Shown one piece after another: positions 1 to 7,825 of a DNA stretch of 64,000 nucleotides (its first letter is position 1; every line of letters begins with the position of its first letter). A program made the position numbers and the translations under genes. The notes under the pieces were generated by a model that worked only from the letters and a program-made list of their open reading frames with translations, had not been told where the DNA came from and did not search any database. The DNA comes from Celeribacter halophilus (lineage in GTDB: Bacteria; Pseudomonadota; Alphaproteobacteria; Rhodobacterales; Rhodobacteraceae), in NCBI RefSeq assembly GCF_900114135.1, contig NZ_FORY01000001.1, forward strand, positions 180,609 through 244,608, read 5' to 3'.

Positions 1-42
1 GCTTCGGCTTCGGCTTCGGCTTCGGCTTCGGCTTCGGCTTCA
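1..42. repeat. GCTTCG hexanucleotide tandem repeat (codes Glu-Ala)
   Basis: At least six perfect GCTTCG copies run from 1 to 36, followed by a GCTTCA variant; the array is cut by the window start. Read on the minus strand in the frame of the gene starting at 815, each copy is one Glu-Ala dipeptide, so copy-number change keeps the frame. A shorter Glu-Ala run of the same type occurs in another gene near 59480. Confidence 0.85.
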
Positions 43-815
43 ACCTCAACTTCAGCAACCGGTTCCGCAATCTCTTCCGCGACCGGCTCGACAACCGTTT
101 CAGCCACAGGCTCGACAACCTCGGCCTCAAAGGCGCGGGGTGCATCTTCCGGCTGGGCCGTCAGCGCCTCGTCCTCCACATCGGCCTCGTCAAAGCTCAC
201 ATCGTCAAACGTGTCTTCGGCCTCGACTTGCGCGGGCGCCTCTTTGAAGCTCATCGCGACGTTCTGATCTTCGGAGAAATCCGTCTGGTTGCGCTGGGCA
301 ACGGCGGCGCGGATGCGTTCGAGCTTGTCTGCAATGGTGCTGCCCGCTGCGGCGGCAGTGACAGAAGCGGCGGCGCGGGTGGCTGGCTGAGCTTGGGCCG
401 CTTTCTTGTCATCTGTCACAGGGGCTGGGTGCGCCTCTTCCGCTTTCGCGGCGGGCTGTTGCGCTTGCGGGGCAGGTGCCGCTTCGGGCGCTTTGGCCGT
501 GGGGGTCATCACCGGCGCTGGCTCGGCCACGGGCTCTGCAACAGGTGCGTCCTGTGTCTCACCCATCTGGCGCAAGACAAGACCATTGTCCTGCACACGG
601 GCTTCGACCCGCCGCTGGATTTCCTTTTCCGCGATCGAATGGAGCATCTGTGGATCCGGAGTCGGGGGTTCGGCTCCGAAATAGCGGTCATCCGCCGCGA
701 GATCGCGGAAATATTCCGCGATTGACCGCATCGTGGAGAAAGGATCGTCGAATCCCTCCAGCGTACAGGAGAAGGTCCCATATGATACGGTCAGAATCTT
801 ACTGTCGTTTACCAT
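1..815 (-). CDS. Ala/Glu/Pro-rich conserved hypothetical protein (3' end cut by window)
   Basis: The frame opens at an ATG at 815 and stays open to the window edge, so about 271 codons are visible and the C-terminus is missing. The first ~75 residues look globular (begins [17 protein letters not shown], then a segment with [18 protein letters not shown]). This N-terminus resembles a conserved hypothetical family I know from Rhodobacterales, but its function is unknown to me. After that the protein turns into a low-complexity tail rich in Ala, Pro and Glu, ending at the window edge in Glu-Ala dipeptide repeats encoded by a hexanucleotide tandem repeat. No membrane segment or signal peptide is visible in the part seen. 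The tail suggests an extended linker before a C-terminal domain outside the window. Confidence 0.7.
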   Translation of the reverse strand, partial: MVNDSKILTVSYGTFSCTLEGFDDPFSTMRSIAEYFRDLAADDRYFGAEPPTPDPQMLHSIAEKEIQRRVEARVQDNGLVLRQMGETQDAPVAEPVAEPAPVMTPTAKAPEAAPAPQAQQPAAKAEEAHPAPVTDDKKAAQAQPATRAAASVTAAAAGSTIADKLERIRAAVAQRNQTDFSEDQNVAMSFKEAPAQVEAEDTFDDVSFDEADVEDEALTAQPEDAPRAFEAEVVEPVAETVVEPVAEEIAEPVAEVEVEAEAEAEAEAEAE

Positions 816-900
816 GCCTAAACTCGCTTTCTGACTTGCTCAGCGGCTTTCTGTTTACCACGAATTGGTTCTCAAATAGGAACAGAACAAGGAAATCGCC

Positions 901-951
901 GTGATCATTTCCTGTCCAAAATGTGGCAAAGAGGGTAACGCTTTCTTATGA
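901..951 (+). CDS. 16-aa CxxC mini-ORF, coupled to thiamine pyrophosphokinase gene
   Basis: A GTG at 901 follows AAGGAAA at a good ribosome-binding distance and opens a 16-codon frame reading MIISCPKCGKEGNAFL. Its TGA (949-951) overlaps the ATG (948) of the next gene as ATGA, the usual sign of translational coupling. The next gene has no well-placed Shine-Dalgarno of its own, only GAGGG about 12 bases away. The peptide looks like the first knuckle (CxxC) of MJ0042/zinc-ribbon proteins. It may be a leader peptide, a metal-binding micropeptide, or the relic of a longer zinc-ribbon gene. No protein-level evidence is available. Confidence 0.35.
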   Translation: MIISCPKCGKEGNAFL

Positions 952-1634
952 ATTCCATTGAACCCGTTATTATTACACGGAAAAACGTCACTTTGCTGGG
1001 TGGCGGGACGGTGTGCCCCTTAGTGTTGCAGGAAACGATGAAAAAGGCACCTTGCCTCGTGGCGGCCGATGGCGCGGCGGGGCAGGCGTTGGAGATGGGA
1101 ATCATGCCGGAGCGCGTGATCGGCGACTTCGACAGCCTGACGGAGGCCCACCGCGCGCGTATTCCCGCAGACCGTCTCTGCCATGTGCCCGAACAGGACA
1201 GCACGGATTTCGAGAAATGTCTGACCCGTATCGACGCCCCGATGATTTTCGGGGTGGGTTTCACGGGCGCGCGGATTGATCACGAACTGGCGGTTTACGC
1301 AACGCTCACCCGCTTTGCCCACCGGCGCTGTGTGATCCTCGGGGCGGAAGATGTGTCCTTCATGGCCCCGCCGGAGCTGACCCTGCCGACCACGGTCGGT
1401 CAACGTGTCTCTCTGTTTCCGATGGCGGCGGTGCAGGGGCGCTCTGACGGGCTGCGTTGGCCTATCGACGGGCTGCCTTTTGCCCCCGACGGGCGGATCG
1501 GCACATCCAACGAAGCGGTCGGCCCTTCGGTGCATTTGCAATTCGACCAGCCGGGGATGATGGTGATCCTGCCGCGCGCGGCCTGTGACGCCGATCTGGT
1601 GTCCCGCCTCATCGCCGCGCCGGTCTGGGCTTGA
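948..1634 (+). CDS. thiN: thiamine diphosphokinase
   Basis: 228 aa, usual length for the family. It transfers pyrophosphate from ATP to thiamine to make the cofactor thiamine diphosphate in the cytoplasm. Family signatures are visible: GDFDS at residues 59-63, QDSTDFEK at 83-90 and GARIDHELA around 107-115, which form the ATP/Mg and thiamine sites, and a C-terminal GTSNEA motif of the thiamine-binding beta domain. The ATG at 948 overlaps the stop of a 16-codon upstream ORF and lacks a strong Shine-Dalgarno at the right distance. No other thiamine gene is adjacent, so it probably serves salvage or the final step alone. The symbol follows the bacterial ThiN/TPK family naming. Confidence 0.9.
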   Translation: MNSIEPVIITRKNVTLLGGGTVCPLVLQETMKKAPCLVAADGAAGQALEMGIMPERVIGDFDSLTEAHRARIPADRLCHVPEQDSTDFEKCLTRIDAPMIFGVGFTGARIDHELAVYATLTRFAHRRCVILGAEDVSFMAPPELTLPTTVGQRVSLFPMAAVQGRSDGLRWPIDGLPFAPDGRIGTSNEAVGPSVHLQFDQPGMMVILPRAACDADLVSRLIAAPVWA

Positions 1635-1680
1635 ACGCCTGAGGAGTTACGCCTCCGCACGGTCTGTTCAGGCAGGGCGG

Positions 1681-2610
1681 TTAGGACGCGGTCGGGTCTC
1701 CCGGCACATTCGGTTTCTGGTGGTTGATCCGCTCGCGGTGGATCAGGTAAAGCCCCGCTGCCACGATCACCGCAATGCCGAGCCAGACGATGGGCGAGGG
1801 GAAGTCGTGAAAGATCAGCAGTCCCGCAAGGGTGGAGAAGGCCAGTTCCAGATAGGCCAGCGGCGCGATGGTGGCCGAAGGCGCCATGTTGAGCGCCAGC
1901 GTCAGCCCCTGATGCGACACGGTGGCCGCCACGCCGACGCCCAGAAGCCAGATCCAGTATTTGCCCTGTGGCAGGCTGGGGTCGAACATCCCGCCGGAGC
2001 CGTCGAAAATCATCAACAGCGGCAGCGCGATCACCAGCGTGGCGATGGCGGTGGAGCTTTGCAGCGCGACGGGATGATAGCTGCGCAAGGCGCGGGTCAC
2101 GAGCATGTAGCAGGCGAAAAAGAACCCCGAGGCCAGCGGCAGGAGTGCGGCTGTGCCAAAGGCCAGAAGGCCGGGGCGCACCACGATCAGCACGCCGATA
2201 AATCCCACGAGCGAGGCGAGGATACGGCGCGGGCCGACCTCTTCGCCAAACAGCGCCCAGCCCAGAAACAGGATGATGAAAGGTTCGACAAAGGTGATCG
2301 CCAGCGCATTGGCCAGCGGCATGATCGAGACAGCCCAGACAAAGGTGAAGGTGGCGGCCAGTGTGAACACGCCGCGCAGAATGATCAGCCCCGCGTCGCG
2401 CCGGTTGCGCACCAGTGGCAGGCGCATTCCCAGCGCCACGGGCAGGAGGATCGCCCCTTGCACCAGAAACCGCGCGGCAGTGATCTGGCCAATCGCATGT
2501 TCTTCAGCGGCGAGCTTGGCAAACACGTCAATGAGAGGCGCGATGGCGCAATAGGCCATCATCATGGTCATGCCCAACAGCGGGTGATCAAGGGAGGGGC
2601 TTTGTGTCAT
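1681..2610 (-). CDS. DMT-superfamily (EamA) transporter
   Basis: 309 aa, almost entirely hydrophobic, with about ten predicted membrane helices in two repeated EamA halves (approximately residues 10-140 and 155-290). That is the architecture of drug/metabolite exporters of the RhaT/EamA type. A highly charged C-terminal tail begins near residue 290. The start ATG at 2610 is clear. It lies convergent to the thiamine kinase gene, 46 bases apart. The substrate cannot be told from sequence; members export amino acids, nucleosides or other metabolites. Confidence 0.85.
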   Translation of the reverse strand: MTQSPSLDHPLLGMTMMMAYCAIAPLIDVFAKLAAEEHAIGQITAARFLVQGAILLPVALGMRLPLVRNRRDAGLIILRGVFTLAATFTFVWAVSIMPLANALAITFVEPFIILFLGWALFGEEVGPRRILASLVGFIGVLIVVRPGLLAFGTAALLPLASGFFFACYMLVTRALRSYHPVALQSSTAIATLVIALPLLMIFDGSGGMFDPSLPQGKYWIWLLGVGVAATVSHQGLTLALNMAPSATIAPLAYLELAFSTLAGLLIFHDFPSPIVWLGIAVIVAAGLYLIHRERINHQKPNVPGDPTAS

Positions 2611-2859
2611 CCCTTCTTTTTGCCGCCCGTTTCCGATGGCGCAAGCTTTGTGTCTGTGCGGGTTTTGTCGGGCTCTGAGCAGGAGCGCTCAGGCTCTCGG
2701 ATGCGTGGTTCGTGTGGGGCGGGCGAGGTAGATTATGCGGTATAAAAAGCGGTGTAGAAAAAGCGCCGGTGGTCCGTCCTGATCCTTTGGTTTGATCCAG
2801 TGGGGAGGATGATCAAGGACAGTCCACCGGCGCGCTGGGAGCCGAGGGAGGGAGGCGGC

Positions 2860-2997
2860 TCACATATCGCTTTGCACCTCACGGCTTTCTTGCGACAACG
2901 CGTCACCGGCGGTCGAGAGGTCTTGTCCGGCCCCGTCGATGGTCTCGCAAGCGGCCAGCGCCAAAAGGGTCAGTCCCGTCATCATCACACGTTTCAT
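2860..2997 (-). CDS. entericidin A/B-type small lipoprotein
   Basis: 45 aa, too short for usual ORF cut-offs. It has a strong ribosome-binding site (AAGGAG, 7 bases before the ATG at 2997). The N-terminus is a lipoprotein signal with the lipobox LAAC (Cys at residue 17), followed by ETIDGAGQDLSTAGDAL, the conserved mature segment of entericidins. Entericidin A/B in enterobacteria form an antidote/toxin lipoprotein pair, but single copies are common in alphaproteobacteria and are thought to be envelope stress lipoproteins. Only one copy is seen here, so a toxin-antidote pair is not supported. Anchoring to a membrane through the lipidated Cys is inferred. Confidence 0.85.
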   Translation of the reverse strand: MKRVMMTGLTLLALAACETIDGAGQDLSTAGDALSQESREVQSDM

Positions 2998-3299
2998 GTC
3001 AGTCTCCTTGATATGCAGTCAGGAGGGAAACGCGGGACGGGTGCAGTTGGTTCCCGTTTGTTTTCGCGGAGGGCGCGGAGGGCGCGGAGCCGCGGCGAGG
3101 GTGGCGAGGAACCGCTGCGTCAGGCCGGATGCGGCGTCAGATGCGTCAGGAAAACTGCCCGACACAAGTCCGACGGATGTCCGACGGTTTGCCGACACCT
3201 GATTTTGCCCCGATCAAAGCGGGGCGGTGGGCTCTTTGTGAGCGGATTTGGGTCGGAGCCGTGGACGGGTGACGCGGCCCGTAGGGAGGGCGCCTGCGG
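2998..3299. other. intergenic region, low-complexity, no gene seen
   Basis: About 300 bases between the entericidin start and the end of the next minus-strand gene. It holds the entericidin promoter region, a GGAGGGCGC direct repeat around 3066-3088, a GTCCGACGG repeat around 3168-3190 and an inverted repeat GCCCCG...CGGGGC near 3206-3225 with no clear U-tract. No credible ORF is present. Confidence 0.5.
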
Positions 3300-4082
3300 T
3301 CAGGTTTTCGCGTCCACAGAGTCCATCCATGCGCGCATGGCCGCCTCGAATTCGCGGGGCTTTTCGGCGTGGAGCCAATGGCCCGTGCCGGGAATGGAGG
3401 CGAATTTTGCATTCGGGAACAGGGCTTTGGAGCGCGCGCGGTGGTCGCGCTCGACATAGGTGCTTTCGCCGCCCGACAGGAAGAATGTCGGCCCTTCAAA
3501 CGTGCCGGACACATCGGGGAATCCGACGATTTTCGGCATTTCCGCCTCCAGAACATCAAGGTTCAAAAGCCAGCGTTTCTCTTTGACAACAAGGCTTTGC
3601 AGCAAAAACGCCCGCACGCCCGCATCCAGCACATCCCGCGCCAGTTGCCGGTCCGCATCCGAACGCCGCTCTACTTTTTCAAGGTCGATGTTGCGCATGG
3701 CCTCAATGAGCGGCGTGTTGTCGTGGCTGTAGGCGACGGGCGAAATATCCGCAACAATCAAGGACTTGATCAGTTCGGGCCGCGTGAGTGCGAGCACCAT
3801 CACCGCCTTACCGCCCATAGAGTGCCCCATGACGTGACAGGGACCATGCTCGGCCACAAGAGGCTCCAGAACCTCGGCCAGATCGGCGGCCATATCTTCA
3901 TAGCTCTGGGTCGGAAAGCGCGGACTGTCCCCGTGGTTACGCTGGTCCACAGTCGCCACAAGTCGCGTGTCGGACAGACGTTTCGAGATCACCCCCCAGT
4001 TCCGGGCAGAGCCGAACAGGCCGTGAACGATCAGGAGGGGTGAGGCGTCGGTCGGGTGACCGTGGAATTCCGTGTGCAACAT
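3300..4082 (-). CDS. alpha/beta-fold hydrolase (YbfF-like esterase)
   Basis: 260 aa, a full single-domain alpha/beta hydrolase. The oxyanion motif HGLFGS lies at residues 20-25, the nucleophile elbow GHSMGG at 86-91 (Ser88), and a C-terminal GTGHWLHAE segment supplies the catalytic His near residue 240. The closest family by feel is the YbfF/acyl-CoA esterase group (VDQRNHGDSP motif near residue 46). The natural substrate is unknown. Its ATG at 4082 is divergent from a small membrane-protein gene starting at 4190. Confidence 0.85.
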   Translation of the reverse strand: MLHTEFHGHPTDASPLLIVHGLFGSARNWGVISKRLSDTRLVATVDQRNHGDSPRFPTQSYEDMAADLAEVLEPLVAEHGPCHVMGHSMGGKAVMVLALTRPELIKSLIVADISPVAYSHDNTPLIEAMRNIDLEKVERRSDADRQLARDVLDAGVRAFLLQSLVVKEKRWLLNLDVLEAEMPKIVGFPDVSGTFEGPTFFLSGGESTYVERDHRARSKALFPNAKFASIPGTGHWLHAEKPREFEAAMRAWMDSVDAKT

Positions 4083-4189
4083 ATCCGAGAGATAGCGCCT
4101 TGGCGCAGCGCAGCAAACCCATTTTTGCGGGTTGGGTAATTTATCCAGAAACCTGTTCCCACTTTTCGGATCGCGTTCTAAAAGACGGT

Positions 4190-4561
4190 ATGGACCATTC
4201 CGTGACCCACAGAGCCCAAGACCTTGCCACGCTGATGCGGGAACGTCTTGGTGTGCGTGCAGGGGAGGGGTTCGAGGCCAAAGTCAAACACGCAGGCCGC
4301 CGCCTCCCGCGCTGGGCGCGCAAGCAGGCGGCTGTGATTGTCGAGGCTATGGCTTTGGAAGCGCATCCGAAACTGGCGCAGCAGGTGGCGCACAAGAAGG
4401 TCGACAAAGCGTTCAAGGAACTGACCTATTTCCTTGAGCGCCAAGACGTGAAAACCCGCCGCAAGAACCGGTTTCTCGACCTTGTGGCGGTGCTGGCCTT
4501 TGTGGTCTTCGTGACCATCGGGCTGGTTCTGGCGGTTATGGTCTGGCGTGGTCTGGTGTAA
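4190..4561 (+). CDS. small conserved membrane protein, unknown function
   Basis: 123 aa from the ATG at 4190. An in-frame extension to 4040 exists but runs through the divergent promoter region and is unlikely. The first ~90 residues are basic and helical (RAGEGFEAKVKHAGRRLPRWARKQA); a single hydrophobic segment follows at about residues 97-118, then a short Trp-Arg tail. This suggests a C-terminally anchored inner-membrane protein with its basic domain in the cytoplasm. No known family is recognised. The end overlaps the convergent DUF817 gene by 26 bases. Confidence 0.7.
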   Translation: MDHSVTHRAQDLATLMRERLGVRAGEGFEAKVKHAGRRLPRWARKQAAVIVEAMALEAHPKLAQQVAHKKVDKAFKELTYFLERQDVKTRRKNRFLDLVAVLAFVVFVTIGLVLAVMVWRGLV

Positions 4562-5384
4562 ATTTCTGCGGGTCCAGAGCGTCGCGTTGCACAAGGGTGA
4601 CGGTGACAAAGCTCACATAGAGCAAGAGATACCACGACCCTATCTTTGAAAACCCGACCATGTCGCCCGCCATCTGGCCGTTGTAGAGCCAGATTTTCGT
4701 CGCCGTTCCGATGTTTTCCGCGATCCAGAGGAAGAAGGCGGAAAGCACGCCCGCCACGGGCATGGGCATCCAGTGCCATTGACCGATGCGATACCAGACA
4801 CGGGTGCGGGCATAGAGGATCAGCGAGGCGGCAAAAAGTCCAAGGCGGATGTCCGGTCCGAAGTGGTGGGTGAAAAAATTCATGTAGATCGCGCCTGCAA
4901 ACAACAGGCTGGCCCAATAGGGCGGGTAGGGTGCAAAACGCATGTCGAACAGGCGAATGGCGCGGGCCATGAAACTGCCGACGGAGGCATACATGAAGCC
5001 GGAAAACAGAGGCACACCGCCGATTTTTATCAGCCCTGCACCGGGGTAATCCCAGCTTCCCATATGCAGTTTGAAAATCTCCATAATGGTGCCTGTGAGG
5101 TGGAACAACAGGATCACCTTGGCTTCCGAAAGGGTCTCCATTCGGAAGAACAGAAACAGCATTTGAAGCGCCAGAGCGTAGACCAAAAGCGCGTCATAGC
5201 GGGCGATGGGCCAGTCCGCCTGCCAGACGCTGTGGGTGACGAGCATGGCGATCAGGAGCAGCCCGCCGAAAAGCGAGGCCCAGCCCATTTTGACCGTGAA
5301 CATGACCAGTTCCGTGACCCCGTGCGGCAGGCGGGCGCGTAGCCAGTCGCCAAGACGGCGTTCAAGAGAGGTGGACTGTGCCAT
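4536..5384 (-). CDS. DUF817 family integral membrane protein
   Basis: 282 aa from the ATG at 5384, chosen because CAGGAG lies 9 bases upstream; a longer frame to 5411 lacks this. It has about seven hydrophobic segments and the conserved stretches LFFRMETLSEAKVIL, FKLHMGSWDYPGAG and MNFFTHHFGPD, which I associate with DUF817. Function is unknown. The protein belongs to the inner membrane. The gene ends inside the convergent gene that stops at 4561. Confidence 0.8.
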   Translation of the reverse strand: MAQSTSLERRLGDWLRARLPHGVTELVMFTVKMGWASLFGGLLLIAMLVTHSVWQADWPIARYDALLVYALALQMLFLFFRMETLSEAKVILLFHLTGTIMEIFKLHMGSWDYPGAGLIKIGGVPLFSGFMYASVGSFMARAIRLFDMRFAPYPPYWASLLFAGAIYMNFFTHHFGPDIRLGLFAASLILYARTRVWYRIGQWHWMPMPVAGVLSAFFLWIAENIGTATKIWLYNGQMAGDMVGFSKIGSWYLLLYVSFVTVTLVQRDALDPQKFTPDHARP

Positions 5385-5421
5385 GGGCGGGAAACTCCTG
5401 AAAGCCGTCACTGACGTGTTT

Positions 5422-5449
5422 TCTATAGAAAAGGGGCCCGAAGGCCCCT
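5422..5449 (-). terminator. intrinsic terminator of glyA
   Basis: Read on the minus strand this is AGGGGCC-TTCG-GGCCCCT, a perfect seven-base stem with a UUCG tetraloop, followed by TTTTCT. It lies 25 bases after the glyA stop. Confidence 0.9.
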
Positions 5450-5474
5450 CAATTCTGTCGTCTGTGTGCGAAAC

Positions 5475-6770
5475 TTACAAGTTCGGATAGAGCGGGAATT
5501 TCTCGCACAGGGCTTCGACTTCGGCTTTCACCTTGGCCTCGACCTCTGCGTTGCCTTCTTCGCCGTTCTGGGCGAGACCATCGACCACTTCGACAATCCA
5601 GTCTGCGATCTGGCGGAACTCAGCTTCGCCAAAGCCGCGCGTGGTGCCTGCAGGGGTGCCGAGACGCACGCCGGAGGTGACCATCGGCGGCTCGGGGTCA
5701 AAGGGGATGCCGTTCTTGTTACAGGTGATATGGGCGCGTTCCAGAGCTTTCTCTGTCGCGTTGCCTTTCACACCTTTGGGGCGCAGATCGACGAGCAGCA
5801 CATGCGTGTCGGTGCCGCCGGTGACGATGTCGAGACCACCCTTCATCAACTGGTCCGAGAGGGCCTGCGCATTCGCGATCACTTGCTTGGCGTAGGTCTT
5901 GAACTCGGGACGCAACGCCTCACCGAAGGCCACGGCCTTAGCGGCGATGACATGCATGAGCGGGCCGCCCTGAATGCCGGGGAAGATGGCGGAGTTCACT
6001 TTCTTGGCGATCTCCACATCGTTGGTGAGGATCATGCCGCCACGCGGGCCGCGCAGTGTCTTGTGCGTGGTGGTGGTGGCCACATCGGCATAGGGGAAGG
6101 GCGAGGGGTGCTCGCCACCTGCTACGAGACCGGCGAAGTGGGCCATGTCGACCATCAGGAGTGCCCCGACCTCGTCGGCAATTTCGCGGAATTTCGCAAA
6201 ATCGATCTGGCGCGGGATGGCGGACCCACCGGCGACGATCAGCTTGGGCTTGTGCTCCAGAGCCAGTTCGCGGACCTGATCGTAGTCAAGGCGCTGGTCT
6301 TGCTGACGCACACCGTATTGCACGGCGTTGAACCATTTGCCGGACTGGTTCACCGACGCGCCGTGGGTCAGGTGACCGCCGGAGGCAAGGTTCATCCCCA
6401 GAATGGTGTCACCCGGCTTCAGCAGTGCGTTGAACACACCCTGGTTCGCCTGAGAGCCGGAGTTCGGCTGCACGTTGACATATTTGCAATCGAAAAGCTC
6501 TTTGGCCCGATCACGGGCGAGGTTTTCGGTGACGTCAACAAACTCGCACCCGCCATAGTAGCGGCGGCCCGGATAGCCTTCGGCGTATTTGTTGGTCAGA
6601 ACGGATCCTTGCGCTTCCATTACGGCAGCGGAAACGATGTTCTCGGAAGCGATCAACTCGATTTCATGGCGCTGACGGCCAAGCTCTTTCGTGATGCTGT
6701 CGAACAGGTCTGGGTCGCGGGAGGCGAGTGCCTCGGTGAAGAAACCGGAATCGCGGACATTGGCCGTCAT
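5475..6770 (-). CDS. glyA: serine hydroxymethyltransferase
   Basis: 431 aa, typical length. This PLP enzyme interconverts serine and glycine and charges tetrahydrofolate with one-carbon units. Visible motifs include [14 protein letters not shown] near residue 63, HLTHGASVN near 137, and [14 protein letters not shown] near residue 235, containing the PLP-binding lysine. The ATG at 6770 follows AAGGAG at six bases. A strong terminator follows at 5422-5449, so it is probably a single-gene unit. It is divergent from nadK. Confidence 0.97.
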   Translation of the reverse strand: MTANVRDSGFFTEALASRDPDLFDSITKELGRQRHEIELIASENIVSAAVMEAQGSVLTNKYAEGYPGRRYYGGCEFVDVTENLARDRAKELFDCKYVNVQPNSGSQANQGVFNALLKPGDTILGMNLASGGHLTHGASVNQSGKWFNAVQYGVRQQDQRLDYDQVRELALEHKPKLIVAGGSAIPRQIDFAKFREIADEVGALLMVDMAHFAGLVAGGEHPSPFPYADVATTTTHKTLRGPRGGMILTNDVEIAKKVNSAIFPGIQGGPLMHVIAAKAVAFGEALRPEFKTYAKQVIANAQALSDQLMKGGLDIVTGGTDTHVLLVDLRPKGVKGNATEKALERAHITCNKNGIPFDPEPPMVTSGVRLGTPAGTTRGFGEAEFRQIADWIVEVVDGLAQNGEEGNAEVEAKVKAEVEALCEKFPLYPNL

Positions 6771-7063
6771 GCTTTGCTCCTTGGCAGCGTGGGAGTGTCG
6801 CGGCTGTATTAGCCATTATGTGACAGTTGGAAAACCCTTTGCAGGAACATAATGATCATGAATCTTGTTGCGATGGCGCGCGGATGGAATACGCATGTTT
6901 CCGATCCGCCTCCTTCGGGGCGCCTTCGGGGCAAAATGCCGTGAAGACGGGCTGGTTCGAAAGAGCAAAAGGGTATGCGCAGGACTGTGCAGGTTTTCGG
7001 GTGAAATTCCTGTGCGGCTTTGTTACTGAGGATCGCAGAGACAGAGTTCAAAGAGGGCCCCAG

Positions 7064-7822
7064 ATGGTCAAGATCGCCTTTGCCGCCAGTGAGGCCCAGA
7101 TTGCGCAACGGGCCTATGAACGGCTGACGGCCCGCTACAAAGCTGTGCCGATGGAAGAGGCCGAGGTGATCGTGGCGCTGGGCGGTGACGGGTTCATGTT
7201 GCAGACCTTGCACGGCACGATGCATCTCGACACGCCCGTCTATGGCATGAATTGCGGCACCATCGGGTTTCTGATGAACGAGTTCCGTGAGGATGACCTG
7301 ATCGAACGTCTGCGCGCCGCCGAGGAAGAGGTGATCAACCCGCTTTCCATGAGGGCTGAGTGCGAAGAGGGCGAAATCCGCAAGGCGCTTGCGATCAACG
7401 AGGTTTCCCTGCTGCGCGCAGGGCCGCAGGCCGCCAAGCTGCGCGTCTCCATTGATGGCAGAACCCGTATGGATGAATTGGTGTGCGACGGGGTGCTGGT
7501 CTCCACGCCGGCGGGGTCCACGGCCTATAATTATTCCGCGCGCGGCCCGATCCTGCCGATTGGCTCTGATGTGCTGGCGCTCACGGCTATGGCGGCGTTC
7601 CGTCCGCGGCGGTGGCGCGGGGCCTTGCTGCCCAGCACCGCGAAGGTGCGCTTCGATGTGCTGGAGCCGGAAAAACGTCCGGTCATGGCCGATGCCGACA
7701 GCCGCCATGCGGGCAATGTGCTTTGGGTCGAAATAGCCTCCGAACCCAAGGTGAAGCATCGTATTCTCTTTGATCCGGGGCATGGATTGGAAGAGCGGTT
7801 GCTGCGCGAACAGTTCGTGTGA
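7064..7822 (+). CDS. nadK: NAD kinase
   Basis: 252 aa from the ATG at 7064, the short form usual in alphaproteobacteria; the frame is open upstream to 6827 but that part shows no family similarity. It phosphorylates NAD to NADP with ATP. GGDG at residues 40-43 holds the catalytic Asp42. Further motifs are GTIGFLMNE, NEVSLLR and the TPAGSTAYN loop. The stop lies only 3 bases from the end of the convergent response-regulator gene. Confidence 0.93.
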   Translation: MVKIAFAASEAQIAQRAYERLTARYKAVPMEEAEVIVALGGDGFMLQTLHGTMHLDTPVYGMNCGTIGFLMNEFREDDLIERLRAAEEEVINPLSMRAECEEGEIRKALAINEVSLLRAGPQAAKLRVSIDGRTRMDELVCDGVLVSTPAGSTAYNYSARGPILPIGSDVLALTAMAAFRPRRWRGALLPSTAKVRFDVLEPEKRPVMADADSRHAGNVLWVEIASEPKVKHRILFDPGHGLEERLLREQFV

Positions 7823-7825
7823 TGA

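Noticed and set aside
1585-2745. 386-codon plus-strand open frame
   Set aside because: Lies across the DMT transporter in antisense; Arg/Gln/His-rich shadow composition.
3066-3190. Short direct repeats GGAGGGCGC and GTCCGACGG as a possible CRISPR or iteron cluster
   Set aside because: Only two copies each, irregular spacing, no unique spacers and no associated genes.
5466-6812. 448-codon plus-strand open frame
   Set aside because: Antisense of glyA; the glyA reading explains the sequence completely.
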